From NCBI GenBank assembly GCA_963377175.1, contig CAUJNA010000577.1, positions 107,001 to 171,000 of the forward strand: a DNA stretch of 64,000 nucleotides, in the 5' to 3' direction. The notes under the pieces are model-generated. The model worked only from the letters and a program-made list of their open reading frames with translations, was not told the DNA's origin and ran no database searches. This document shows, in pieces, positions 43,500 to 53,209 of this stretch. The position numbers and the translations under genes are program-made. The stretch is from Effrenium voratum. Taxonomy: Eukaryota > Sar > Dinophyceae > Suessiales > Symbiodiniaceae. Numbering within the stretch: position 1 is the stretch's first letter; every line of letters starts with the position of its first letter.

Positions 43500-43944
43500 A
43501 AAACTTTGAAGCAGACATCATCCAATGGACATAGTCTTGACATAGGTTTCCCTTCAAAACCAACCCAAAAAGGGTCTCCCCCCCAAAAAAAAAACGGGCC
43601 GCACACACAAGTTTCGATTTCACTCCTTGGGGAATCTCCGCTTGCCAATCCAGAACTTCGTCATCTGCCTGGCCGACGGGTGCTATACATATGACCCTGC
43701 AGTAGGTTGGCTTGGGGTTGCATAGAGATATCCCGAGCGAAAAGACGTGATTGGGAATGTGAGGTCCTGATAAACGGAAAGATATGGAGAGTGAACGAAC
43801 ATCCCTTGCCGATTCCAACATGTCAAGGGTTTCATCACGATCCAATTGCTTTCTTCTTTGGAATTGGCATGTGATAGTGAGTGAGGAGAGCATCATGAAG
43901 GACCCCCAAGGAAAATTCGAATGTCCATCACCTTTCACTTTCAT
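43500..43944 (-). CDS. Candidate coding block, unassigned
   Basis: A 148-codon open frame on the minus strand includes LDRDETLDMLESARDVRSLS and ADDEVLDWQAEIPQGVKSKL. The right part is protein-like; the left part, after KSKL, passes into a C/A homopolymer and is probably intron (donor unclear). Family not recognised. Confidence 0.3.
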
Positions 43945-43999
43945 GTTTTGGTCATGTTTGCATGATCATTGATATTAATTGACACATGGATGTCTTTCC

Positions 44000-45110
44000 C
44001 ATCTTCATCATAAAAGACTCACCAATCAAGAGGTTTCACTCAGACAAATCCTCATGCTGTGTCTATAGGTGAGTTTCTATCCTTTTCATTTTGCATTTGT
44101 AGGTGACTTAACGTTTTTTCGCCCTCTCTCTAGGCCGTGGAAAGATGGGAACAAGGTGGGTCAGACTGATGAACCCCTGCTCACCCAATTGTTCATTCCT
44201 TTTGTGACAGTGACATATTTCCAGGGTCGTGGGTGAACATAAAACGTTAAATACAGCTAGGATTTTCCTGAATGAAACAAATGTGTGCATGGGAAGTGTG
44301 CTTGGACTAAAAGTACAACGTGGTGGGCCAGCTCTGCAACAAGTCAGCCACGGAGATCTGAAAGCGAGCCTCGTGCATGTCCTTCATCAATCATCGTGGA
44401 CAAAGGCCAAGTGCAGAACAGCGCACGCTGGTGGCATGATGTGAACCTAAGCATGTGAGCAACATGTGATTGTTGTCCAATCTGAAATGGAAAGTTTCCT
44501 GCTAATCTTTTCTTCGGGGCTCACTAACCCGTAAAACAGGTGAAAGCCATGTGGGTCCTTTTGGGGATCCCAGATTCTTGATTTCAGGGATTGGAATGGA
44601 AATTGCGAAGTATTTGCTGTTGTCTACGGGAAAAGATTGGGTCACCAAACGTGCTCATGTCAAGTCTCAAGCATGCTCTGGCAAAGAAGTATGATTTAGC
44701 TATCAGGACAATTTTCTCAAGCCAAGGGCTGCATGGATAGCCAAACTACAAAACTAACAAAGCACTATCAGGTGAAACATCATGCCACCTTTTGCAACTT
44801 CACAGCTGGCACTGCCAATCTGGAGCTGAATCATGGTGGTTTTCTCTTGAATTTCCCTTTAACCACCCACCAAAAAAAATGGCATCAACTCCAACAAAAA
44901 GAGCCACACCAAAAACCTCCACATGACTTGCAGCTATCCAAATTGGCACGCTTTCTCCAGTGGGGCCATCTTGTTGCTGCCGGCTCTAATTCGCAGCTCT
45001 CATGCCATTAAGCTCCTTCTTTGGTTCTCTCTCTCTCTCTCTCTGTTTGTTTTTGTAGTATTCAAGGGCGCACCATTGTTGAAAGACCTGCACGAACAGC
45101 TTTGCTTCCT
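44000..45110. other. No supported gene; CT microsatellite at 45,025-45,044
   Basis: A minus-strand patch at 44,305-44,390 (KDMHEARFQISVADLLQSWP, then a stop) could be a last exon. Otherwise only non-coding sequence is seen. Confidence 0.3.
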
Positions 45111-45111
45111 T

Positions 45112-45450
45112 CTAAGAAAAGGACAGTTTTTTCCCCAATGCCGCCTGAAGCATATCGCCGGTCGACAAGCAGAATTCGCGGTACAAAATTAGCCCAAGGT
45201 CCGAAGACACGGGGTACACAGCTTCTGTCTTTCCAAGATGGTGCGCGCGCGGAGACGCCAACGCGATGTAGTCCCAGCGGCAAACGCCCATGTTCAGCAT
45301 CGCGGCCAGCAACACCTTCGAGTACCAGCCAGAGCGCACAGAAGATCGAGGGGCTTCTACCTCTCTGCCACTGCGTGCGAGCACACGCTTCGCCTTCAGC
45401 AGCAGAAAGACCGCGCCAGCCCGACAGCGTCTCTCGCACCAACGCAGCAC
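45112..45450 (-). CDS. Open reading frame of unknown function
   Basis: The 112-codon frame is GC-rich, free of low complexity and contains LRWCERRCRAGAVFLLLKAK and YSKVLLAAMLNMGVCRWDYI. It starts without a clear ATG and lies just left of the methyltransferase fragment on the same strand, although in a different frame. It could be an exon of a host gene or part of a captured element. Confidence 0.3.
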   Translation of the reverse strand: MLRWCERRCRAGAVFLLLKAKRVLARSGREVEAPRSSVRSGWYSKVLLAAMLNMGVCRWDYIALASPRAHHLGKTEAVYPVSSDLGLILYREFCLSTGDMLQAALGKKLSFS

Positions 45451-45563
45451 CTCGTGCTCATAAACTGGCGCCGTGCCTTACGTCCTCGCACCACGCACCA
45501 CTGCCCCGGCTGCACGTCTGCCTCGCTGCTCGGCGGGAAAGCCTGCCTCGCCTTGCCTCCGTG

Positions 45564-45818
45564 CAGCAGGTTTGACCACAACCTCGTTTGCTTCCTGTAA
45601 TTCATTCCATGTTTGCAGTAATCCACATCAAAATATGTCAAACCGTGCATGAAGGGTTGTTCTTTCAAAAGGCCAGTTTGGAGGTTCTCTAGTATCCAAT
45701 ATTGGGGTTTGAAATAGTCAATGTTTTGAAGGGTTTTCAAAACGACGCTGTTAGCATACTCAATGTTTCGGTCGCCCGTCGTCTTCGCTCAGCTGAATTC
45801 AGTGCATGGAGTAGTAAG
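45564..45818 (-). pseudogene. Cytosine-C5 DNA methyltransferase fragment (GC-adapted copy)
   Basis: The frame contains the motif IV region PCTEFS, then a TGA stop (45,789-45,791), AKTTGDRNIEYANSVVLKT, ENLQTGLLKE (motif VI region) and VDYCKHGMNYRKQTRLWSN (motif VIII region). Motif I and the C-terminal part are absent at both ends. It is closely related to the gene at 47.2-47.7 kb in the AT-rich island but has host-like base composition, and the stop replaces the Arg seen there (CTEYSRAKTSG). It is a truncated, inactive copy or an isolated remnant of a related element. Confidence 0.75.
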
Positions 45819-46169
45819 GAACATCAGCTTATAGGGACCAATCAATTTGCCGTTTTTGGCCAAAAACAGGGTCCTAACACGCCAACCTGCCGAACTTGTC
45901 ACCCCTTTGTCACCCCTTGTCACCCCTACCTTTACCTACCAATGAGCGCGCCTCAGTTAGATAAAATCCCCTCAACCGACCAATTCACATAATATGTGTT
46001 CATCATTTCATAACAGAACCTCAACTCAAGATTTAATACATAAATTTTACAAATATGTTCCATGTTTTTCAAAAAATATGTTTTTTCTAAATGTTTCAAA
46101 AATATTATTTTCCCATTTTTTTCAAAATGTAATTTTCCCAATTTCCAAAATTTCCAAATCAACATTTAA

Positions 46170-46205
46170 CATAAATTTTACAACAATTTAATTGTAAAAT
46201 GTATG
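46170..46205. terminator. 3'-end hairpin of the zinc-finger gene
   Basis: Arms 46,170-46,183 (CATAAATTTTACAA) and 46,192-46,205 (TTGTAAAATGTATG) pair at 13 of 14 positions around an 8-base loop. The hairpin sits 14 bp beyond the stop of the minus-strand gene that ends at 46,219. Confidence 0.55.
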
Positions 46206-46218
46206 GTGTAATTTCAAT

Positions 46219-46527
46219 TCATATTGTTTCAATATCAACAGGTTTTTCTTCAATAATAGTTGGTGTTTCCTTTTGCTTCTCATTCTCAATATGCTTCAAT
46301 GTTTTCAAATGCTTGGATATTCCAGATTTCCTCACTTTACACTGGCAAATATCACATTCTATTTCAATCTGATTACGCACTGTATTGTATTCCTTTTTCT
46401 TTTCCTTCCTATCCACTTTACTTTGTTATCGGCAGTAATCACAAATATGCACTCTAACATTAAATAGGTCAGGTGGATAAGTGTTTTCACATCGCCTACA
46501 TTTTTGCATTTTGTCAGTCATCTCCAT
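46219..46527 (-). pseudogene. Small zinc-binding protein, PLV, interrupted by TAA
   Basis: One frame of 102 codons begins MEMTDKMQKCRRCENTYPPD and continues RVHICDYCR, a CxxC...CxxC zinc ribbon. A TAA (46,426-46,428) follows. After it come a lysine-rich linker and CDICQCKVRKSGISKHLKTL then KH, a C2H2 finger. Frame is kept on both sides of the stop, so a point mutation of a sense codon is the simplest explanation. Similar ribbon-plus-finger proteins occur in large DNA viruses. The function is presumably nucleic-acid binding. Confidence 0.65.
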
Positions 46528-46606
46528 GCTGCTATTGATAGGTGGCATGTCTTTAAGACCAGACCATCCCAAATTCCCAAAATATAAATCCCAAAATTTC
46601 AAAACC

Positions 46607-46638
46607 TAAATCTTACAATGTTCTTATTGTAAGGTTTA
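46607..46638. terminator. Inverted repeat, candidate 3'-end hairpin
   Basis: TAAATCTTACAAT (46,607-46,619) and ATTGTAAGGTTTA (46,626-46,638) pair at 12 of 13 positions. The motif resembles the 46,170 hairpin (TTTTACAA / TTGTAAAA). It now lies left of the minisatellite and may originally have ended the methyltransferase gene. Confidence 0.45.
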
Positions 46639-46684
46639 TGGGTTAAAATAATAGTCAGGTAATATGTCTTCAAATCCCATCAAG

Positions 46685-47110
46685 CCAGCTCAATGCTCCC
46701 ATCAAGCGAGCTCAATGCTCCCATCAAGCGAGCTCAATGCTCCCAGCAAGCGAGCTCAATGCTCCCATCAAGCGAGCTCAATGCTCCCATCAAGCCAGCT
46801 CAATGCTCCCATCAAGCCAGCTCAATGCTCCCATCAATCCAGAACTCATTCCCCATCAATCCAGAACTCAATGCTCCCATCAATCCAGCTCAATGCTCCC
46901 ATCAATCAATGCTCCCATCAATCCAGAACTCAATGCTCCCATCAATCCAGAACTCAATGCTCCCATCAATCCAGAACTCAATGCTCCCATCAATCCAGAA
47001 CTCAATGCTCCCATCAAGCGAGCTCAATGCTCCCATCAATCTAGAACTCATTCCCCATCAATCCAGCTCAATGCTCCCATCAATCCAGAACTCATTCCCC
47101 TTAACCTTGG
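46685..47110. repeat. Minisatellite, 22-24 bp unit (CTCAATGCTCCCATCAA)
   Basis: About 18 units alternate between GAGCTCAATGCTCCCATCAAGC (22 bp) and CCAGAACTCAATGCTCCCATCAAT (24 bp). Short TTCCCCATCAA variants are interspersed. All three plus-strand frames stay open, giving spurious Ser/Asn/Pro/Gln-rich ORFs. The array separates the methyltransferase from the zinc-finger gene. Confidence 0.93.
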
Positions 47111-47164
47111 AGAATGTTCCCAACCCCAACTCAAATTCCTTAATCCACCAAACTCGTCAAAATC

Positions 47165-47748
47165 TCACAAATCAACTCTGTATAGGTCTTCCTGTTTATG
47201 TATTGTTGGATTGTCGCCCCATTCTGCCTTACTTAGTTTTTGGTGGTAGGCGTCGGGCAGTTTCAATATGCTTTCCATTTCTAACACTGCCACAGTCCTT
47301 GTTACATAATGGTCTTGGTTGCCGCGCTGTTAGATTACACCAGAGGCGGGTGCGCTTTCTGTAGGGGAAGCTATACTTGCAATAATCAACATCTGTAAAA
47401 TCAAACTCATTCATGAACTCCGGAATTTTTAATAATCCAGTTTTGGGATTTTCAATTACAAAATATTTAGGATTAAAATACTTGATAAATCTCAATAGTT
47501 TTTAAGACAATACTATTTGCATATTCAATATTCCTAATTCCTGACGTTTTTGCTCTACTGTATTCGGTGCACGAGGGTGATGCCCAGATAAATGAGAAGT
47601 GTGATTTATCAAATTGTTTATAATCCCATTCCAAAATATCACAATTAATATCAGCATTTTTCAAGTCTAATGATATTACATTAAATCCAAGCGACTTTGC
47701 TATGGTTCCTACACTTCCAGTTCCACTAAATAATTCTTATAAATTCAT
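47165..47748 (-). pseudogene. Cytosine-C5 DNA methyltransferase, PLV copy, decayed
   Basis: It reads MNL, a TAA (47,737-47,739), then motif I ELFSGTGSVGTIAKSLGFNV. Next come the motif IV region FIWASPSCTEYSRAKTSG, a frameshift near 47,490, NPKYFVIENPKTGLLK (motif VI), VDYCKYSFPYRKRTRLWCNL (motif VIII), and a second frameshift near 47,235 before the C-terminal KQEDLYRVD. The catalytic Cys of the SPSC segment is present. The arrangement is that of small viral and phage-type C5 methyltransferases, which modify cytosine in DNA using S-adenosylmethionine. One stop and two frameshifts make the copy inactive as written. Confidence 0.8.
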
Positions 47749-47769
47749 ACTATTAGAAATATTTATAAT

Positions 47770-48107
47770 TTAATTTTCAACAATTACATATTTACCATCA
47801 TCACCCTTAAATAGTTTATAATATTCTAATGTTTGTTCTTTTGGACTTTTGATTTGTCCCTTACTTAACATATCACAATATTTTTTACGCTTCGTGTCAT
47901 AATCACCGCTGGGTCTTCCTATCCCTTTCTTTTCAAAATTGTATCAATCGTTTCCTTCTCTTCGTTGCTATTTTTTGGTTCGTTTGCCTTTGCATCAAGT
48001 TTCTGGTCAATAGTTTTCATCATCTCATGCAACAGTTTAACATTTTTACTAACCATCATCACCTTCTTCGATAGTTCAGCAATAGCATCATTTTCAACTT
48101 CAAACAT
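47770..48107 (-). pseudogene. Coiled-coil protein with AT-hook-like tail, PLV, one frameshift
   Basis: The first frame (48,107 to about 47,925) begins MFEVENDAIAELSKKVMMVS and is a likely coiled coil ending DTILKRKG. A one-base shift then opens a frame reading IGRPSGDYDTKRKKYCDMLS and ending KYVIVEN before TAA at 47,770. GRPSG with flanking basic residues resembles an AT-hook. Family not recognised. The shift lies in an A/G-rich run (AAAAGAAAGGG), so sequencing error cannot be excluded. Confidence 0.5.
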
Positions 48108-48210
48108 TTCTATGTATATTTGTTTATATAATTATTTACTTAAATATGTATTTATTTATATAATTGATTTAATGCAAAATCTACTCTTTAAACACTAACT
48201 TATGTCCCTG

Positions 48211-48247
48211 TTGAAACTAACACTAATCAAATGTTCGTTAGTTTCAA
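48211..48247. terminator. 3'-end hairpin overlapping the end of the zinc-ribbon gene
   Basis: A perfect 11-bp inverted repeat, TTGAAACTAAC (48,211-48,221) and GTTAGTTTCAA (48,237-48,247), spans the stop codon region of the minus-strand gene ending at 48,227. Confidence 0.55.
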
Positions 48248-48497
48248 TAACCATATCGCCTCCTGATTTTTCTTAATATTCAAATCTTTATCTGTTTTTT
48301 TAGAAAACATACATGGGACACAACTAACCTTAACACCATCTTTTTTATCTACCGTCAATTCATTCTTAAAACTCATAAAATGATTACATGTATCACATTT
48401 TATAGATTTGCTTTCACCCATTGATTTAGCACTCTGTCCGTGCTTCAATACCTGTTATTGGTCTTTCTTTGCTTTTACTCTTTTTCTTTTTTGGCAT
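48227..48497 (-). pseudogene. Zinc-ribbon protein, PLV, frameshifted near the N-terminus
   Basis: A lysine-rich start at 48,497 (MPKKKKSKSKERPIT) is followed by a frameshift near 48,450. The frame HGQSAKSMGESKSIKCDTCN then runs through FMSFKNEL and VSCVPCMFSKKTD, giving a CxxC...CxxC zinc ribbon. It ends KLTNI at 48,227. The basic start looks like a nuclear-localisation or DNA-binding tail. Family not recognised beyond the ribbon. Confidence 0.5.
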
Positions 48498-48662
48498 TTG
48501 TAGTAACATTTACATTTTTAATTTTGATATATTCTATTACTAACTTAACTAGTTCCATTGTATAGTAAGAACATTTTTAATTTTATTGTCAGTTATTATT
48601 ACTTGTTCTATATTATCTACTTCATTTATTATATCAACACAGTCTGAATAAGTCCGTTCCAT
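48470..48662 (-). pseudogene. Small PLV ORF, frameshifted
   Basis: It starts at 48,662 (MERTYSDCVDIINEVDNIEQ, then VIITDNKIKNVLT). A shift near 48,555 moves to MELVKLVIEYIKIKNVNVTT. No family was recognised, and it may be two unrelated small frames. It overlaps the start of the zinc-ribbon gene. Confidence 0.3.
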
Positions 48663-48913
48663 ATTAAATAAAAAGATAAATTATTCTAATTAGTCTTATT
48701 ATTTCATGCATGGTAGAATATTTGGGGCACAGCACTTGGGGTTTTCATCGCACACGCGAGCAAGACACAAAACTAATTATCTTCAATGCTTATTGATTGA
48801 AGTTGATGAAAGAGCCCGTTCTACTACGATAGACACCATTCATATCATAGCAATGCTTTCATACAATAAATAATATTAAATTATTGTCTAAATATCTTTA
48901 GTATTATTTTTTT

Positions 48914-49671
48914 ATGCCTGATAATTCACCACCAAAAATAGAACCAATAAATGTTAGACAATATCAAGTTAAACAACCAAGCTATGATAAAGCAGATAAA
49001 CTTCCATTTCGTCGTATTATTTGTAGTTCATCACAGGGCGGTAAAGGAATACTTATACAGAACCTCGTAATACAAGTATATCGGAACGGCTTCGAACGTA
49101 TATACATCGTTTCTCCAACAGCAACTATTGATGAAGCGTATAGAGAAATTAATAAATATGTAGAAACTGAATTAAAGATAGATGATAATAAAGAACAATA
49201 TGTGTTTGATGAATATAATCCAGAAGCATTACAAAATATAATTGATACACAACTTGAAATAATAGATTATCAAAACAAAATAGGAATGACTAAACTATTT
49301 TCGTGTCTTCTGATAATTGATGATTTTGCGGAAGATAAAACATTTCTGCAATGTAGTAAAATATTACACGGATTATATACAAAATCTCGTCATTTTGGTT
49401 TATCTGTTACTACAGCCGTTCAAAAATATAGCAATCTCGCTCCTATTGTTAGGTTAAACACCAGCAGTTTGTATATATTCAAATTAGAGAGTATGTCCGA
49501 GGTTGATACATTCATAATGGAACAATCAGCATTAGTAGATAAACATTAATGAAAACATATCAAATGGCAGTTAATGACTAACCTTTTAATTTTTTATTTG
49601 TTAAACTTCGTGAGAGTGGTGTAAATAAAGTATTTATGATAAGACTTGAAAAAGAAATTCGCATAAATTAG
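48914..49671 (+). pseudogene. Genome-packaging ATPase (A32/FtsK-HerA type), PLV, 3' part broken
   Basis: The intact 211-codon frame begins MPDNSPPKIEPINVRQYQVK. It has a Walker A-like P-loop, CSSSQGGKGILIQ (residues 37-49), where GGKG replaces the classical GKS/T, as I recall for some PLV and adenovirus-like ATPases. Walker B is LLIIDDFAED near residue 140, and TTAVQKYSNLAPIVRLNTS matches the sensor and arginine region. At 49,546 the frame shifts. The family's C-terminal strand-helix part continues in another frame as MKTYQMAVND, a TAA, then PFNFLFVKLRESG and VFMIRLEKEIRIN, ending at 49,671. It would pump DNA into capsids. It is the only sizeable plus-strand gene of the island. Confidence 0.8.
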
Positions 49672-49674
49672 TAA

Positions 49675-49714
49675 TATTCATAATTTTAATATTATTAATT
49701 TAAAATAATGAATA
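49675..49714. terminator. Bidirectional hairpin between convergent genes
   Basis: Arms 49,675-49,690 and 49,699-49,714 (TATTCATAATTTTAAT against TTTAAAATAATGAATA) pair at 14 of 16 positions with an 8-base loop. It lies exactly between the end of the ATPase (49,671) and the end of the convergent small ORF (49,745). Confidence 0.6.
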
Positions 49715-49744
49715 GTTACAAATCTGAACCGGATTTTTTTTAAT

Positions 49745-49909
49745 TTATTTGTCACCATGTATTTTCTCCAGTTTTTCTAATCCTTCACTCATTTGCTTAA
49801 TTGCTTTCAACTGTAACTTCTCAATGTTACTTAAATCTAATTCCTCTTCGTTAATATCATTAACTTCATCAATACTTGAAGTTTCAACATTACTAATTGA
49901 ATTACCCAT
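49745..49909 (-). CDS. Intact small PLV protein with MGNSIS start (54 aa)
   Basis: An uninterrupted frame from ATG at 49,909 encodes MGNSISNVETSSIDEVNDIN, an acidic middle, and a helical tail ending KLEKIHGDK. The N-terminal MGNSIS fits the N-myristoylation consensus, and the remainder is likely a coiled coil. It lies just downstream of the fibre gene on the same strand. It is the only PLV frame here with no visible lesion. Function unknown; membrane association is inferred. Confidence 0.5.
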   Translation of the reverse strand: MGNSISNVETSSIDEVNDINEEELDLSNIEKLQLKAIKQMSEGLEKLEKIHGDK

Positions 49910-49948
49910 GTGATATATTATTTAGATTTGTTTTTTCAATTCCTTACT

Positions 49949-52708
49949 CTATTTTTCTAACTTTTCAACTTTATCTATTACTTCCAGTAACGCTTTATGT
50001 AATAATATTGGAACTTTTCTATATTCAATACCTAAATATTCACGTTCGGTATGAACTACATTACTAGTTTCTTTTGGAACTGCCTTTAATAAATCATCAG
50101 CAATAGAACCTATGTGGATTGCATCTTTATCGTCTCTCTCTTTTCTTTTGGCTTTTTAGGATTGAATTTCTTATTCATACTAGTACAATCACTTTTAAGT
50201 AAATCTACATCATATTTCAATCTTGCGTCGGAATTATCTATTAGACTTCCATTTATGGTTACAGTTCCAGCAGTAATATCAATCGCATCACCTGAAGCAT
50301 CTTGAATATCATTAACAAATAATGTTTTTGTATTAACATCTGGGAAATTATCATTAAATGTTGCTGTAGCATTGTTGGTAAAACTTCCAGAATTTATTGA
50401 TGTTCCAAATGTTTTATCAATAGATAATAAAACAAAAGGGGTAGTAGAACTATCAGCAACCCTAAACGCTGTATTTGATTTTCTGAATATTACATCAATT
50501 GTAGGTAAATTAGTTCGATCATAATAAGTTGATATTTCGCTCGTTCCCATTCATAAATCTGTTCCAGTAGTCATTGACATATTATTTAAAAATGAAACTG
50601 TTGTTAAATCAAATGATTGAATGGTGTTAGTTGCTAAATAAGCATATTGAGCTGCTAAGTTAGTATCAACGGTTACTAGTGTCCCGCCATTAGGCGCTAT
50701 ATGATTACTTCTTAATGCTCCACCAGTTTTAACATAAACATCGTCAGCAAATAAATTACCCATTACATCAGCGGCGCTTGTGTTAAAAGTCCATCCGGCA
50801 GAAATATTGACAGTTCCTACTATGTTACATTGAACGGCATCGTCGCCACACATGAACCTAATTGAAGAATTAGCATCAGTATTTCTCATATCAAAATGAA
50901 AACGCACTAACATATCTATATAATTCACAATTTGTATCAACTGTTACTTTACCATCCGTAGCAATATTAACATTATCACAATTAACAGCAGCATTCGTAC
51001 AAATATGTCCTAACACATCAACAGGTTTATTAAAAAAGTCTTATTAACTAATCCATCACACATAAAATATTGATTAGAAGCATTGCTAACATTGCCTACA
51101 CTAACGGCAACAAAATCATTATGGGTCATATATACACCTTCTATTGTGTCGGGCGTGTATCTTCGTATTGAACCATTATTATTTAAATTCAAATATGAAC
51201 CATTGTTAAGACTTATTGCTTTGTCAGTTCCTACACACTGCACAGCATCAGTAAATCTCGCTTGTCCAGCACACTTTAAAACATAACCATTAACACCAAC
51301 AGCACCTAAACCAAACCTATCCTTTACCCACACTCTTCCAACATAAGCATCTCCGATTTGTGTTTCCCGTTGACCACCACTTGAACTCATCCACATTCTA
51401 CCATCACGATTAATATTAAATTCACGATTGAACATTTGAAACGTCATTTGCAATCCAACATTAGGCGACGATGTAGTACTAAACTTATTACACATTATAC
51501 TTCCAGTAGTCGACATATTTAAATTACTATGTAAAGTAGTATTATCACTAAAATTAATAGCACCTGCTACCGATTGAGCATTAGTATCTATCTTATCTAA
51601 CTTTTGTTCTCATGATGTATCCTGTGAATTATTACTAGTAATTATTGAATTAATTGTATTTGTATATCCTGTTATTAATCCACTTAATCCATCTGATTGT
51701 AAAACATAACGAGCATCTGAACCTGCAACATCTAAAATAGATGAACACGAAAATAAACCCGATACTTGTAAATTACTTAATATTGTAGTATTATGATTCA
51801 ATATTACTTTATCATTTTGTAGAAATTGAAGAAGTATTAATTTTCACATCTCCAAAGCCACTTTGGTTCAAAGACGTTGTTGAACCTATCAAACTTCCAT
51901 AAACATAACTATCAAAATAATTATCATGGGATTCAAATAAATTATTATAATTTCCACATTCTGCTATTTCAAATAAATCATTATAATTTCCTTATTCTGC
52001 TATTTTGAAAGTTGCAGTAGTTGTTATATTATGTATTAATGTGTTATTTAATATTGATGCATCTAACTTATTTGACAATAGATTATTAGTTGTTGTCTTA
52101 TTATAAATGAACCTCCGTTCTGTAAATCTGATATTGCTACAATATGTTAATTTATTGCGCTATTTAATCCTGTTATTAAATTAGAATTAGAACTAATATT
52201 ATTGAAATCAGTTGTGATAATATAACCTAAATAATTTATTAAATGTGTATTTGATGAAATATTATTAAAATTTGTATTAATTAAATTAGTATTGGAACTA
52301 ATACTATTGAAATTAATTGTTGTAGTATAACCTAAATTCTTTATTAAATGTGTATTTGATGAAATATTATGAAAATTTGCATTTGAAGTTATTGTCAGAT
52401 TACCTATTAAAAATGTGTTTGATGAAACATTGACTAAATTACTCGCTATGGTGGTTGAATTGTTTTGAATGAAATAAGCGTTCGACATTAACTTCTGTCT
52501 TATTGTATGATTGAGTTATATCATAAAGGTTGCTATCAATCTGTGTTTTTTTGTAAGTGTCTACTTGGTCTGCTTTGTTGTTGAGTAAATCAATCATATC
52601 TGTTTGACTGGCGTATATGGTCTTTATATCTTGTAATCCTGTGTCATTTACTTCGCTAATTGTGTGTGCTACAACATTTTCAAAATTTGTTAAATTGATT
52701 GGAGGCAT
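49949..52708 (-). pseudogene. Fibre-like protein with C-terminal S74-type chaperone domain, PLV, decayed
   Basis: It starts at 52,708 (MPPINLTNFENVVAHTISEV). An N-terminal stalk includes NNKADQVDTYKKTQIDSNLY, like phage-fibre KADTYTK repeats. Shaft repeats follow around 52,150-52,490 (NISSNTHLINYLGY, NSISSNTNLI). Beta-rich sequence continues through 51,516-50,551. The C-terminal domain begins NSDARLKYDVDLLKSDC (50,110-50,300). In the next frame it continues IHIGSIADDLLKAVPKETSN, then YLGIEYRKVPILLHKALLEV and a coiled tail ending at 49,949. SDxRLK followed by the ADDLLKAVP and LLHKAL helices is the signature of the self-cleaving intramolecular chaperone of trimeric fibres. Breaks: several frameshifts (for example near 50,130, 50,930 and 51,020, one at T6) and an in-frame TGA at 50,551-50,553. 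Confidence 0.7.
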
Positions 52709-52724
52709 TATATATTAATAGTAG

Positions 52725-52761
52725 AAAATGATAGTTCTTATTTTTTTAATATTATCATTTT
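52725..52761. terminator. 3'-end hairpin of the capsid gene
   Basis: AAAATGATA (52,725-52,733) and TATCATTTT (52,753-52,761) form perfect 9-bp arms, with the stop of the minus-strand capsid gene at 52,771. It lies between the capsid gene and the start of the fibre gene. Confidence 0.5.
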
Positions 52762-52770
52762 TACTTATTC

Positions 52771-53207
52771 TTAATCTAAAATCTGGCAACCTGCATCCTT
52801 TATTGATAAAATTTGTTCACTCACTAATGTTATGTAAATCGTGTCTGGCATAAAACTTACGTCCATACTTCCAGAAGGTTTAACACGGATTAGTAGTTGT
52901 TGTCCGGCTTTCGTGTTAATTCCAGTATAACTACTGTCTGGCGCTTTTTCCATATTCATAGCAAAGATGAACTTGTCGGTTTTATATTGATTAAACTCAA
53001 TAGATAAATGATGTTGATGAAATAAAGGCAAATTCAATGCTTTTCTTAAATAATAGAACGCTTGTGTTAAACTTTTACAAGGGTACTCAGGCAATAGTTT
53101 TGAACCTAATTGAAGTTGAAGTTCTAAGTCATTGTCAGCGTTATAGTTTCCATGAGTAGAAAAGGTTGTTCTTGTTGATGGACGGTAAAACCTGTTGTTT
53201 TCCTTAT
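52771..53207 (-). pseudogene. Major capsid protein, C-terminal fragment, PLV
   Basis: The last roughly 145 codons read, in pieces, TFSTHGNYNADNDLELQLQL, KFIFAMNMEKAPDSSYTGIN, TKAGQQLLIRVKPSGSMDVS and LVSEQILSIKDAGCQILD. A C-terminus of the form ILxIKDxGxxxxD after a GINTKAG segment fits the second jelly-roll of PLV and virophage-like double-jelly-roll capsid proteins. The rest of the gene is missing. Upstream of about 53,207 the same frame runs antisense through the copia reverse transcriptase, so the longer 295-codon ORF is a chimera. Confidence 0.65.
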
Positions 53208-53209
53208 GA

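Noticed and set aside
46664..47364. Three overlapping Ser/Asn/Pro/Gln-rich ORFs of up to 223 codons on the plus strand
   Set aside because: Minisatellite translation continuing antisense into the methyltransferase; all three frames are open.
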